The translations under genes and the position numbers were made by a program. This document shows, piece after piece, positions 43,777 through 56,379 of a stretch of 64,000 nucleotides of DNA. The notes beneath the pieces are model-generated. The model did not search any database and was not told where the DNA came from. It saw only the letters and a program-made list of their open reading frames with translations. The first letter of the stretch is position 1, and each line of letters begins with the position of its first letter. The DNA comes from Lunularia cruciata (lineage: Eukaryota > Streptophyta > Marchantiopsida > Lunulariales > Lunulariaceae): assembly GCA_948567375.1 (NCBI GenBank), contig OX419755.1, positions 79,130,218 through 79,194,217 of the forward strand, read 5' to 3'.

Positions 43777-45144
43777 CTTATCTGTTCCATATAGCCAATC
43801 GCAGTAGGTAAACACGGAGGCGAAATTGCTTTGGCTTTTACCACCGATAAAGTGATGGTAATCATGATATTCAGCACCTCCGTAGAAAGGAATCAGCTTC
43901 GTAGGACTGAAGGGGAAGTCATATCTGCATATACGATGACTTAGGAATTCTAGTACGTGTAGAGCACTGAGGTCGAGTACTGTGCAGCTGTTACTCTATT
44001 TTCCCATTTAAATCGTAAGTCAATATACCGTATCTCATTTTTAAACTTCTCATACAGTGGCAAAGGAAGAGAAAGGTCTAATCCTAATTTTTGCGACCTT
44101 CCTGCTATGAATATCCCGTCCAAGCGACCACAACCAGCAGGACCATTTTCGAAGTACGAAGGATCGGCCACATACCCGCTGTGTGTTTCGATGGCCTCAA
44201 GCTGCCGCAGAGCAATCCACAGCCACAAAGTGAGTATATGGCCAGGGACAAGGGCTGGACCCAAAAACGTGGGAATGCCGAGTATAAGCATTTCCGCGAA
44301 ATGAGAATATGCAGCGGATAAACTCAATGGCGCAGTAAACTCGTGATGAACACGATGGATGTTATTATAACCCCAGTCCGAATGAAGCCACCTGTGAAGC
44401 CAGTAATTGGAGTAATCCTCGATGACGAAGTAGGTTGCCAGCTGAAGAACTATTGTTCCAACAGAAGGAAGTGGTAAATCTGAAGTTATGCCGATCAGCT
44501 GCTCTGCATCAGCGGGATTCACATTTAGGAAATTCTACTGATTTGCTCTATATAGATGACGACTTCAGATTCTCTCCATGGCATAGATCGTTCTTTCATA
44601 AATCCTCAGAAGCGGGTGCCTTTCAAGTAGCGCTTTCCTCGTCCATAACGTAATGCAGAGCAGTTTAACTGATCCTGTGATGCTTGTTAAGCTACGCACC
44701 TTTCTTCTTGGCATGTTGACCGGAATCAATTCTAATGTTCCCAAAATGTGTCATCGAATTGGATCTAAAGACTGGGAAAATAAAATGGAAGAAGGGAAAG
44801 GACAGAATACCGACCTTAGTGGTGGGATACGACATGATTTGCAACGGGCCAACGACGGTGAAAAATAGGAACATCGTGTCCTTGTAGCATTTGATTGCTG
44901 CTGACTTAGTAGTGTGCACCCCGGGTTGTAGCTTGTACTTCTCAAAACTTCTTACGTTGTATACGTCCAGAAGAAACGATGGTAGAGGAGCCACATGATA
45001 GATTATCAGAAGAAAGACGAGATTCAAGCAGTAGAGATAAAAATCGCTCACATCTCGAGTCCATTCGAACCAGTTCAACTCCATTCTCCCCAGGCTGCGT
45101 CCTAATGCGGCCTCCGCCAGAGCCACAGTCTCATACTCTATCAT
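43777..45144 (-). CDS. SMO1: C4-methylsterol oxidase (sterol 4-alpha-methyl oxidase, SMO1-like)
   Basis: ER membrane fatty-acid-hydroxylase-family enzyme that oxidises the C4 methyl group of sterol precursors in phytosterol synthesis. Exon 1 45144-44815 starts [18 protein letters not shown]; exon 2 44498-44176; exon 3 43924-43777. Introns are 316 and 251 bp (donors GTCGGT and GTATGT, acceptors CAG). The 267 readable residues contain the three di-iron His boxes: HRWLH (145-149), HRVHH (158-162) and HDYHH (238-242), plus [21 protein letters not shown] and [12 protein letters not shown], which are SMO hallmarks. Hydrophobic segments at about 36-59 and 90-105. No stop or frameshift within exons, in contrast to all surrounding elements, so it is likely functional. 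The last exon (about 30 residues in the family) follows a GTTTGT donor at 43776 but is not resolved. SMO1 rather than SMO2 is judged from memory of the family. Confidence 0.92.
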
Positions 45145-45981
45145 TTTTGCGCTCTCTCTAAAACCAGCGAATGACTGACCTCAAATGGTCGGCTGGCAAA
45201 ATGCCCGTGGATCCCGAACCTTACCCGCCACCAATGACCAGACCGAGAGAAACTCACCTTTCTAAGGTAAGGCAACACCACCACAGTATGCCATACCAAT
45301 CACAACACCAACAGCTGCTGCATTGCTTGTTTCTCCGGCACAAGCGAACCTGTGAACCAGCAAATGTGGTTCACAAGTTCGACAGAACCAATCGATCCAC
45401 CGTCAACGAAACAAATCTACTCGATTTTCTTCTCTGCTTTGCTTTGTCCCCTTATGTACTTCCTCAACAACCACATTCCCATTCTCCCCTCAGCAACGAA
45501 TGAACCAGACAGAGCTTTTGCACATGAACCTTCTTCCTCCTCAACTCATATTCCCCATTAACTCCCTCTATTTAAGGCTGTCATTCCCTGCATCTACCTG
45601 GGACTTCGGCACATTACCTTGGTGCAGCAGCATCCTCACTACGGACAGAGCTTTCGGGGGCACGGACGGCGAATATACGAACGGAGCCAACGAACGGAGT
45701 GCGTGCCAAGCTTCCATCCAGGAGACCGTCAAGAACGGCGACCACAGTCAACTGATCGTGCCAAACAGATCCCGCCATGGTTGGTAGCGTATTTGGCCAA
45801 CATCGTCTAGAGCACGGTGATTCACCGTCTACGCCGCCTCCACATACGATAATGAAAATACTGGTATTATTTCCTCATAATAAGCATCAAACGATTCTCA
45901 TAGTATTTTACCAGATTAAACTGCAAGAGAGTATGGATTTTAATCCAGAACAAGCTATTGATCGAGAACGAGTGAAATAGC
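45145..45981. other. SMO1 upstream region
   Basis: No repeat similarity; GC-richer than the surroundings. It should contain the SMO1 promoter and 5' UTR. TTAAATAG on the minus strand near 45572 could be a TATA box, and ACGGTGATTCACCGT near 45816 is a short palindrome. Plus-strand open stretches (45171-45787) look like chance. Confidence 0.5.
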
Positions 45982-45995
45982 CTTTGTAGCATGAT

Positions 45996-46088
45996 GGTCG
46001 TTTCCTTGTATGGCTTGATGGGGTCTTCCCATCAACCCGTACAAGGTCTACCCATCCTTCTTGCTTTCACACGCGGTCGCGTTTTTCA
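45996..46088 (+). mobile_element. 93-bp LINE-R 3'-end scrap with 14-bp target duplication
   Basis: CTTTGTAGCATGAT is repeated perfectly at 45982-45995 and 46089-46102. Between them is TTGTATGGCTTGATGGGGTCTTC, which matches the LINE-R 3' UTR (about 18718-18742). It is an extreme 5'-truncated insertion. Confidence 0.75.
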
Positions 46089-46499
46089 CTTTGTAGCATG
46101 ATAGTTTTTAGAAAGGGATCTATCTCCATAATTTTATTCTCCATACAAGCTTGTAGACACATGAGACAAAAATGTAACATCTTAACTAAGTAGTATTGAG
46201 ATGTAACGTGGATGTTCAGAATATTTGCGAACTACTAGTTGATTGCCGGATTAGAGCCGGCTCTTAAACCTCTCTCAACGTAAAGATAATGTTTGTTTGC
46301 CTATTTTCGAAGAGAATTAATCGGATGCCCTATTTAAGAGAATCTACTTCAAAGAACGGTCTAATTAGTACCAATATTATTATAGATATAGTTAGTTTAA
46401 GGTTAGAATAAGAAAAACTCATAGCGCAATCAGGTGATCAGATAGATACCTGAGCAGCCCTACATACCATATCTTTCCCACACACAACGGAAGATATAT

Positions 46500-47440
46500 T
46501 ATCTTTAACATGGAAGCAAATCATGGATCCATTCAGAAAAAACTTGGCCACCCTTTGAACAAGGCCAATATAGAAAGAGCAAAAAGGTGACCACATAGAA
46601 TACATGAAAGATTTGAAGACCCATCAAGCCGCACAAGGGAGAGAAAAAAAGGTGTAAAATGGGGCTAGGCCCCAATAGTATCGATATGAGAATCTGCCCT
46701 ACCGCACCTAAGATATCCGAGCTATGCAAGTTGCACGGTCTACAAACTACAAGAGCATCCGAAGAAGTATCACCTAGTGTGATTGCTCTCCTATGAATTG
46801 CACCAGCCAATGGTCTCGATAGAGCATTGGACACACATTGTCTAATTTATGGTACAAAGTATGAGAGTGAGAGTGATACTCCCAATATCTAATATGGTAA
46901 GCTCTCGCGCATTCTCTAACAAATGTGTAAAATGCATGTCCATTATTTCATATAACTCCAAGGCTAGAAGAACAAAGAGATGACTTTGTTGCATACCCCT
47001 ATACTTGGAGACTTGGAGTGATGCTGCTCAGCTTGCCGCCCATCCAAGTGGATGAGTAATCACTCCTTCCAAAATTGCATCACAAGTAGGATTTGTAACC
47101 ACAACATCTGCCACTATCACTTAATCATCTTGGACCAAGTATAAGCCTACTCTGACACTTGTTGTTTGCAAAGCATATGAACACTCCCTCCAAGCAAGGT
47201 ATCCATTCTCTTATGCCATAGTAAACATTATATCCCCGATGACATCATGGGTAGCTATCCTCTATTCTCCAAAAGGACACCGTATTGCAAGGTATCCATT
47301 CCCTTATGCCATAGTAAACATTATATCCCCAATGACATCATGGGTAGCTATCCTCTATTCTCCAAAAGGACACCGTATTGCAAGGTATCCATTCCCTTAT
47401 GCCATAGTAAACATTATATCCCTGATGACATCATGGATGC
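46500..47440 (-). pseudogene. LINE-R fragment: CCHC-to-endonuclease end
   Basis: Reverse-strand homologue of 18060-18760. Contains AGAIHRRAITLGD and LVVCRPCNLHSSDILGAVGQI (46505-46834), a nuclease region near 46900-47160 with ADVVVTNPT and SKYRGMQ, and an RIATHDVIGDIMF block repeated three times. About 85% similar to LINE-R by eye. Dead: stops and frameshifts. Confidence 0.82.
47196..47439. repeat. 93-bp tandem units within the LINE-R fragment
   Basis: Units start AAGGTATCCATTC at 47196, 47289 and 47382 (third partial), period 93 bp = 31 codons. The unit encodes the segment between the CCHC finger and the nuclease. Nearly identical units indicate a recent expansion. Confidence 0.88.
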
Positions 47441-50400
47441 ATATTCATGTAAAAAAGTAGCTTCTAAGTACTTCTAAATATAAAGGCCTTGTAGATCAAG
47501 AAGATTTGGTTTTGTTTCCAGAACTCATATTACACCATATAATATTGAATAATAAGACTTATTAAATTATGCTGATTGAATTTATCTTGAAAGAGAAAAT
47601 GATAACTTCACAACAAAATTCTTAGTACATGTAAGTGGAACCATGATCTTTGTTGATCTTTGCATGAATTGTACATGCTGCAAAGATGTTGTATACAAAC
47701 AATAGTAATAGATTATTATATGCATTTTGTTGTGTTGTCCTCCTCCAAATAACTACATAACATTATTTTTTCTTATAAAGCACTTAATTTTTCATATGGT
47801 GAGGATATTTTATATGTAAAAATTTCCAATGTTTGCCAAGATACATGCCTAACAACTTTAGAGTATTTTCTATCATGTGCTAAAGATTCTTGCTCAAATC
47901 ACTTCTCTTACCCTTATGCAAAAAAATTGCACATGCACTTGTTCTTCTTGCTTCACTTGCTTATAGAAAATACAATTTTGGATAGCCATGGTATATTATA
48001 TGTAGTATATAAGGAACATTCCACTTAGTTTTTATTCAGTTAATTAATTCTACAAAGTATCAAGCCTTACAATTTTATCTTTTATATTCTTGATGGATTC
48101 AAATATTTGGATATATCAAAGCAAAAGCTTTGAATACTACCAAGGATATTAGAATTTAGTTCGGTATTGCATTTGGTATTGTATATGATTTCCTAATTGT
48201 TACTTGTAGATGATATTAGAATTTAGTTAAGTATTTCATAAACAAGATTTTCTAATTTTTAACTGTAGTTCTCTACTCAAATTGGTAAGCCATCCTTGAA
48301 CAAGATAAGTGTTACATGTTGGCAAGTACATAGGTTATTTTCCTTGGCAATGATAAAATTTTAGAAGCTCAAAATCAAATGATATGTAGTTTGATGTCAA
48401 ACATGTTATAAGGGAGAAATACCTTTGATACATTTTGATCTTACATCTTAAATGTCATTAGGTGGATAGTAAATAGGTTATAAAGAGAGAAGGATCTTTG
48501 ATGTTGTGGATAGAATGTGATTAGGTGGAAGGAGATCATGGAGTATTGGAGGAAATATTTAATAGAAACCTTTTGAATGATTTTGGGGTTTTAGAAGATG
48601 GAGCAAAAATAATAGAACAAGTGAAAGTGCTCACTAACCAACTAATTACATCAGTACTAGTTCAAGCACATCATCCATTTGTATCAATTAGTATCATCTT
48701 TACATCCAAAAACATAAGGATAAGGTGATTAAGCACATAATCTATATGCAATATTGTTGTTAACCTAACAAACCAATATGAGGTGACTATTTCAGTAACT
48801 AATACTCAAAGCTACTCAGTTTTCTCCCTTATAAGTCAATTACACAATGTTTCCATTGATAAATTATCATAACAAAGAAATATGAATAATTTTTCTTGAT
48901 AGCCCAAATTGGATCTATATATTCTCTAACATATTCAAGATACACAAGGATGTTGATGACTACCTCAAAAAAAAGTTGTCAAATATTAAAGCTAAAAAGT
49001 ATTGCAAGAAAATTGATTGAAAAAATGCTTATCTAGATTGTTTTATAAACTTTCTTGAAGGTTGGTATTCTTTAAGTCCATTTACAATATACATTACTCA
49101 AATAGATTATAACTTTTGCAAAAGTAGAAGATTATAATAAGTAGACAAAATACATAATAATATCTTTTTTCATAAGCAAAAGACAAGTAAATGCCAAAAT
49201 AACAATAGTATAGGAGGAAACTATTATTGGAGGTTGTGGGCACAAAGGAGTACTTTGTCATAGAGTAAGCCAAGGAAATAGTTATAATACTAAGAAACCA
49301 TGACCATTTTTAGTTTGATTATCACATTCGCATATGCAATGAACTCAAGGAAATATCTTCATACCAATCCTACAATATGAAGTGAAGACATAATAGTTCA
49401 TGAGTTCAAGCTAGAAAATCTACCATTGAAAGGACAAGACATCAAAAGCATTTGTAATGATATCAAAGAAATATCTTCATCTTTACATTATGCAAAAGAA
49501 GATAAGAGAGTTAAAAAGTGAAATCTAGAAACCCTACCTTTGGAAGGAGGAACATTGGTACATGGACTTTGATAAAGGAGATGGAATTGAGTCAAACCCA
49601 GCCTTGTAATTAATGCAATGCTACTTTAGATTGAGTTTATGGATAAACCTCAATTAAGAGAAAATATATTTCTTAGAACTCAAAATTTGTTCTCAATATA
49701 TTGATCTTAAATAAGTTGCAAAAACATCTTCTTATCATGGATCAGATGTAGTTTATTTGTTGAAAAAAATATATGTATTTTATGTATGACAAAGAATTGA
49801 CTAAATCCATATGAAAATATGTACTTGCATAACTTCTTGAAGAAATTTCCAAATAAACCAATTAGATATTATTCATTTTTATCCAAATATTATAATATTT
49901 GAATCAAATAAATCTATGTATTATATTCTTAATGAACCATCTTAGACTTTAATAATAAACTTTATTTTTTATACTGCACCAAAATGTAAAATTGACTTTT
50001 CTTGTGTGATGTGGTGTGATGTATCAATATTTCTTGGTCAATATTGGTATCCCAATATTGACCAAATTGTGATATAATAATAATAAATAGGTCATTCCTT
50101 AGAGATATGGTTCAAAAATGGCTAGATTTGGAGAGAAGTGTCACCATTGCACTACTTTATAATCTCTTTGGCAAAAACCACCCATAAGAGTGTAATGATA
50201 CAAATTGCATCATACTACCAAAAGTAAAGAGTAACCAAAATTGACTTTCACTTATAATAAGTTCAAACTAGTACTTAAATGAAATGATTCAATTAACCCC
50301 AAAGAGGCTACTTCTACTCAAGACTCCTACTTCAAAGACCTCATTCCACCCTTCCTAGAAGGCACAACTCCATGCAAATGATTTTTGCATCCAAAGGATT

Positions 50401-50497
50401 TTTGCATTGGTGACTATTCTTCATCTTCACTCTTGTGGTATTATCAACATAGAACTCACTTAAGACCTGTCAAGGCATTGCTTTTCTTCTTTAGAAC
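47441..50497. other. AT-rich DNA without recognisable feature
   Basis: Very AT-rich, no ORF above 70 codons and no similarity that I can see to the other families. Probably decayed repeat DNA. Confidence 0.55.
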
Positions 50498-50852
50498 TGT
50501 TAGGGATTGCACACCTAGTCACAAGCATTAGTGATCACACACACTCAATCAATTAGATTCCTATTGCAATTTTTCTCATAGTCACTCAACAAAGATTTGA
50601 CACCAATGCTTGGAAAGAAAAGCAACAAAGAGCTTTTTGCTCTTTTACTTTATACATCTTCTATTGACTGAATAAATATTTATAGGGAGTTGATAGTACT
50701 TTGTACTTTGAATGAATGAAGAAGATCTAACGGTGGGAAAGTACAAAGATTTCTCAAGATTACACTTCCTTGCATCTACATTCTATACTAGATATCTTAT
50801 TAGCCTTGTCTTATCATATCTTGTTTAGGTATACATTGATAATTGACTAACA
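50498..50852 (-). repeat. LTR-like sequence with TGTTAG/CTAACA ends
   Basis: 355 bp from TGTTAGGGATTG to TTGACTAACA, giving a 6-bp terminal inverted repeat with TG/CA ends. The minus strand has CTATAAATA near 50675. No matching 5-bp flanks (AGAAC, GATGT) and no primer site were found, so it is only a candidate solo LTR, possibly copia type. Confidence 0.45.
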
Positions 50853-51619
50853 GATGTCTTGGGAAGTTATCTACTCTTCCCAAAAGAATCTTACATTTTT
50901 CCTCTTTGAACATTCTTTGTACTCCAAAAATTACAACTACATAGAACCTTCAACTAAGAAGAGCTTTTTCAATAAAGGGTCTTTGGTGCTAAACAACTAC
51001 AAAGAGCTTCCTTTGCCTCTAGCCTCTAGCCTCTAGCCTTTCTAAGAAGATCTACTCTTTCCTAATAATTTTTTATCCTTAATATTAAGGTATCATAAGA
51101 TTCTATGAACTTCCCATATACATGTTCTTTGAATTTAATGGCTATTCTATCCATTTTTGGATCTTCATGGTCTTCCCTTCCAGCATATGCACATGCAATT
51201 TTAGCTCATGTAGCTTTGTTTTGGTCATTTTTCCTTTTGCTACTTCTTGAGATATGGACATCAATTGGTTCCAAAGATCTTTCAAGTCATGGAGTATCTT
51301 TGCCTTGGCTTCCTTTGGAATAGCATATATATCTCAAAGTTCTATAGTGACCTCTTCTATTATATTTGATTTGTTTGTATCTTGCTTTGGATTCAGCTTC
51401 TCTAATTTAGCTTGCAAGGATCTATCTTGAGATTTGTTTCCTTCCCATACTCCTCTAAGATAACCTCATGAGTGGCACTTCTTTCTTTCTCCTCTTGTAA
51501 GTTGCATTGTAATTTGTAGATGTGGTTGATCTTAGTTTGTATCTCAACTTCATACCACTTTCAATTTTATTGTTGCTCACTTGGAGTGCACTTAGTTTGT
51601 CTTGTAGTTTTTGGACTTT
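50853..51619. other. Spacer, no recognisable gene
   Basis: T-rich on the plus strand, with open stretches of 60-72 codons (50854-51036, 51105-51323) that show no domain. May be the inside of an old element. Confidence 0.4.
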
Positions 51620-52331
51620 TGTAATACCAACAGCTAGACATATTAGCTAGAGGTGAAAATTGGTTTGGTAATATCTGGAAGGATGTTATGTATGATGGGC
51701 TAGGTAGATCAGATAGAGGTGTCACCAAAAAAGTACTTCTACTAATAGAGTAGGAGTAAAAAAAGGCCTGAATTGTAACATTAAAAGCTAGACATATCAT
51801 CTAGAGGTGAAAATTGGCTTGGTGACATCTGAGAGAATGTTATCTATGATAGTTTAGGTAGATCAGATAGAGGTGTCACCAAAAGAGGACTTTTACTAAT
51901 AAGACAGGAGTCAAAAATAGCCTAAACTTTAGAGCCAATTTTAGAGGCCTAAAAAATGAATTAGGCCTTGAAAGGCTAGCCTTCTCTCCTCAAGTTTGAC
52001 TCATTGAGAGATTTTTAATAGTACCTCACTCATGCAATTTGGAGATTCCTACAAGAAGATTCTCTAAAGATTCCTTATGGTCAAAGATGGTTTGACCAAC
52101 CAAATAGGATCAAACCGACATGTCACCCATATATGCAATTAATCTAAGGTTAGAGATTGCTACCATGTCACTAATTCATGTATCTGATCCAAGGGTGGAG
52201 CTTCCTTTGGGGAAGTCTCTTTGCTATATTATACAATCAAGGTGCTCCTTTGGAGCATCAGCGGTTGAGTGTGAAACTCTGTGTTTCTTCTTTTGTGTTT
52301 CTTTCAAGTCTCCAATCCTTGGAAGATTACA
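51620..52331 (+). repeat. Solo LTR of family T
   Basis: 712 bp, TGTAATACC to AGATTACA, long form (second start copy at about 51776). ACTTT (51615-51619) and ACTTC (52332-52336) flank it, a duplication with one difference. Confidence 0.92.
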
Positions 52332-53833
52332 ACTTCTTGGTATTGATTCTTCTTTGCATTTTTTAGTGAATTCTTCTCTTGCTTCAAATCTTCTTCCTCA
52401 TATAGTAATTATCTCCTCTCATACACTCTTCCTTGTACATGACCTTTTACTTCTCTGCCTCTCCTTGCCATTAACCCTTCTTTGCCTTCATCAAATTATT
52501 TTTTGCATGTAGTCTCTTCACCAATGAGGTTTAATCTTTAAACCTGTGCAAATCCTATTGATATTAAAGGAGAATTTCATACATGTATATCAACAAAGAA
52601 GCAATAGACTTGATCAAGAAAGATGCTCCATCAAATGTTGGTATGGATTGCACTTCAATTACCATAACTTCCTCTTCATATTGAACACCTTTAAGGACAT
52701 CCTCTTTGTTGAAGTCAATTTCTTCCTCCTCTTCAATCTCCTCCTCTTCTAACTCAAAAGGTGATCTTGGTTGCCACTAGAGTAGTTGATTCTTTGCTCT
52801 AAAGATCTTCTTGATCTTTGGCTTGGTGATTCACTTCACCTTGTGGAGCATATTCCATACTTTTTTAGTTATTCTCTCTTGCAATTTTGGTCTCAATCTT
52901 GTGCATGGTAAGTTTTTAGTCTTCCTCTTCTTCTTTGTCTTTGGATTCACCCTCATCCAAAGAGCTATCCACCACATGTGGCTTCTTCCTTACACTCTTT
53001 GTAAGACATTTTTATTTTAAGGAAGGAGTAACTCTCTCCTTGTGAAGGATTGTATACTCCTTTACCTCCATAAGTTAACCTATAGTACTAGAATCCTTAT
53101 CGACTTCTTGAATCTTCTTTCTCACTCCTCTCTCTTTAGGTTGTGATTCAAAATAACTATTTGAGTGGAAGTGGCTGGTGAATTTCTTTCTCTCTTCCTT
53201 TTAAAAAATAATTGACCCCATATAAAAGTGAATGACAAATGGAGCCAAATAGGTAGCTCATCTTAGTCTAGGTCTTGAATCATCAATTGGGTATACCAAT
53301 AAAACATAAATGTCTAGTTTGCTATTACTCTTCCATCCACTTGGTCAAAGAAGATTGCCTTATCAATTGTCAAGTAAGTTGTCATTTTGGGTGAACAACT
53401 TCATAAGTGAAGACAAGATCACTCTTTGGGATAGGTGCTTTTAATTAGCAACTTGCAAATGCTTGTTAAGGTTTCTTGATTTAGCAAATAAGCCAGTTAT
53501 TTGGGTATTAACTTCATTTTCCATATCACCAGAATTTGTATCTAAAGTGAGTCCCTCCAAAGTTCTTGCTTTTGGCCCAAGGACTATCCTCCAATTTTCT
53601 TCATTCCACTCTTTTGGATTGCATCTTAAATTTTCACTCTCATGGTTCTTAGTTCTCATCTCATGTTCCATTGAGTGTGAACAAAGATTCCAATTAAAGG
53701 GCAAGATGGTCAAGCGCTTGCTCTAAAATAATTCACTCCAAACATGCATTGTACATTTATCCACCATTGAGTAGAAAAGGATTACTATTGGAGCTCTCCT
53801 CATTACACTCTACACTTTCACCATGTTGGTTAA
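52332..53833. other. Spacer, no recognisable gene
   Basis: AT-rich. Minus stretch 53441-53713 (90 codons) and plus stretch 52120-52512 (largely inside the solo LTR) show no domain. It ends at the TGTCATG border of M3; GTTAA precedes that border. Confidence 0.45.
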
Positions 53834-54490
53834 TGTCATGCGTATATACATTGCTACACAACATACATTGTTGTCAACATCATGCACTATAGAAGCACAA
53901 CTCATGCAAAAGTCATACATAAACTCTAAAGTGCCACAATAATCAATTTAGTCTTAACTCAAATCACACTCAACTTGGATCAGCAATCAAACCTCAACTC
54001 AATAATCTGCAAACAATATGCATTGATTACAATCAAGCCATACCCACTCAAGCTAAGAGACTCTAGGCGATGCTTGTTGGGCCCTGTCTACCATAGCCAT
54101 GAACTTGAAGGCTAAAAATCAAAGAAGTGAGGTCTTTGGAGCTTCACTTTGAAGATATACCTCTCTACTTGATTTAGATCTCTAGCTCTAATAACATTGA
54201 TAGCCCATTTGACGATATGAATGGTGCAAGTAATTGTAGATCCCACGGTGTGATCAATGTCCCTAACACAAAATCTGGCTACCACTAAGTAATCTTTGAG
54301 CAACTATTATTATAACTCTAACTGCCAAGATTATCACTCCAATGTCCAAGCAAACTAGCCTTGATATTGCAAATGTCATGTCAATTATTATACATATATA
54401 CATCACTACATAACATACATTGTTATCAACATCATATACTATATAAGCAAAACTCATATAGAAATCATACATAAACTCTAAAGTATCACA
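53834..54490 (-). repeat. 3' terminal block of M3: unit-core-unit
   Basis: Same arrangement and same outer TGTCATG border as M2: unit 53834-53940, core to about 54385, second unit to about 54490 followed by CCCCTCTAATTGG, which is purine-rich in the element's sense. Confidence 0.7.
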
Positions 54491-54649
54491 ATTACCCCTC
54501 TAATTGGCGGTTAGGTCCCTCTAACTCTAGAGAGCCATCTATTTCAAGTATGTGATTTGCCTATAGTGTGCAAAGATTAGGATGCAAGGTGCTACCGAGC
54601 CCCATCATTGGTCATCTATCTGCAATTTATATCACATAAAGAGTGAAAT

Positions 54650-55310
54650 AGCTATAGGTCAAGTACATCAAGGACATAACCACTATCTTTGATAAACCAT
54701 CATAAAGACAAGATTCAAACATGCCATATGCCATCCTCTTGAATAGCTATCACACACCAATATAGTAGTAGCTCCACCAAAAGAGCCACATAGCATGCAC
54801 CGCAAGCCTACATGTACAATTGCCAAGCTTGGGTACATAAAGCCATCAATATTTAGGAGGTGGCATGGTGCACAATTGGGTACATGATCCTTCCAAACAA
54901 CACCATCATGTCCTTCCAACACGAGAATTCCAGAAGCCAAAACCTCATGTACTCTCAAGTTAGTGTGACTTGTAGTCACATCAAGTCTCATTAATGCAAT
55001 TTGCTAGATATTCATAATCATCCAAATGAAATTGATAAATCAAGGTTCTATAACCTCTTCTTCAAAAATTAGCATAGCATAAGGTATCCCTAAGTTGAGC
55101 AATTGCTAACATCTCAAAGGTCATTGGCATTACTCTTTGAAAGGTCTTTACAAGTTGAGAACATGCACTCACCCATACATCTAGATCATCCAAGTCCAAA
55201 ATTACAATAGCATCACAACAAATGGCTCTAGGTAAATTTGGATCTTGTCCATAGAGTAGGAAGTAAGGAGAGGAGGATTCTAAGGAGGATTTCTAGGTAA
55301 ACCAATAGCC
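54650..55310 (-). pseudogene. Integrase tail with PHD finger, M3
   Basis: Minus strand: LRVHEVLASG, LEGHDGVVWKDH, NCAPCHLLNID, then CMLCGSF, ILVCDSYSRGWHMAC and, after stops, WLCP-C. Here the first CxxC is intact and the fourth Cys is Tyr, the opposite of M2. Between them the two copies account for all eight C4HC3 ligands. Confidence 0.87.
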
Positions 55311-55319
55311 TATGGCCAA

Positions 55320-56200
55320 CCAAAGTAATTGGAGATCTCAATCTCCCAAGCAGCCTCTGTTCAAACTATCCTTATGTAATTCTCTCTTCACTATCTAAAC
55401 CACTCTCTATACTAAGCCATCTGCCATAAGGTGATCTTGAGAGGTATTAAGGTGATTGATCAAGGCTTTGTCACACAAGACCTTAAACTCTCCCAAGAAT
55501 TTTATACCTTGACTAGTGAAAAACTTAGTTGGTGTACCAAATAACTAAGAACACCCGATCCAAGAGCAAGTAAGTTGTCCCTTCACTTGACTTGTTAGGA
55601 AGTGCCACCAACTCAATCCACTTGAAGAAGTATTTTACCATAACCAAAACATACCGATGATCTCTCATAGTCAATAGTATGGGTCCATCAAAGTCCAATC
55701 TCCAATAGTAACCTAACACCATGATAGATAATGGGTGTAACTATGGCATGGGAGCATTAAATGATGCTCTAACTTGGTCACAAACTATACATCTAGCAAC
55801 AAACTATTGTACATCAATTTGTATACCACACCACCAATAATGACTTTGGAGTAAGCTATGATATGTTTTACTCCAAAATGTCCTAATTCCTTATGAGCAT
55901 GATCTACCAATTGTCATCTTTGAGATAGAAGTGGTACTACTTGCACTCTACCATCCTCCCATGCACAAAGAAGGCATCTACCCCCCAATATAAATTTCTT
56001 GGCTTGCTAAAGGACATGGTCTCTCTACTTGGTACCAATTATGACACCTACAACATTAGTGCAAAGATAATCTATCAACATGACATCATCATGAATGTCT
56101 TGTTGACCTATACCAATATCTCACTCCTTTTGATTTGTGACTTCAACACCTCTTCTTGTCTATACTAAGAGACATACCATCAAAGCCTTAGAAAATATAC
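55320..56200 (-). pseudogene. Integrase core of M3
   Basis: WRLDFDGPILLT, YVLVMVKYFFKWIELVALPN (55525-55722) and the zinc-finger region to about 56200. Frame broken. Colinear with 18872-19640. Confidence 0.83.
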
Positions 56201-56379
56201 ATAGAAAGGTAGATGCATGCCAACCTAAAACCATCTCCTCATTTGTCTCGCCATGCCAATGTGGTCCAGTCTGATCTGTTGGCTGGGACATGGCTTTCTA
56301 CTCAACCTATCTGTATCATAGTTCACCATTCTAGGTCTATGAATAATTGTGAAATCATACTCCCATAAAATCAGAACCC

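Noticed and set aside
43950-44522. 190-codon minus-strand frame taken as one exon
   Set aside because: Only 44498-44176 is SMO1 exon 2; the remainder reads into introns past a consensus GTATGT donor.
45171-45787. Overlapping plus-strand frames upstream of SMO1
   Set aside because: No domain, several overlapping frames of similar length and no splice-supported continuation; they fall where the SMO1 promoter is expected.
47196-47439. CRISPR-like array or satellite
   Set aside because: Units are adjacent with no spacers, only two and a half copies exist, and they match a LINE-R coding segment.
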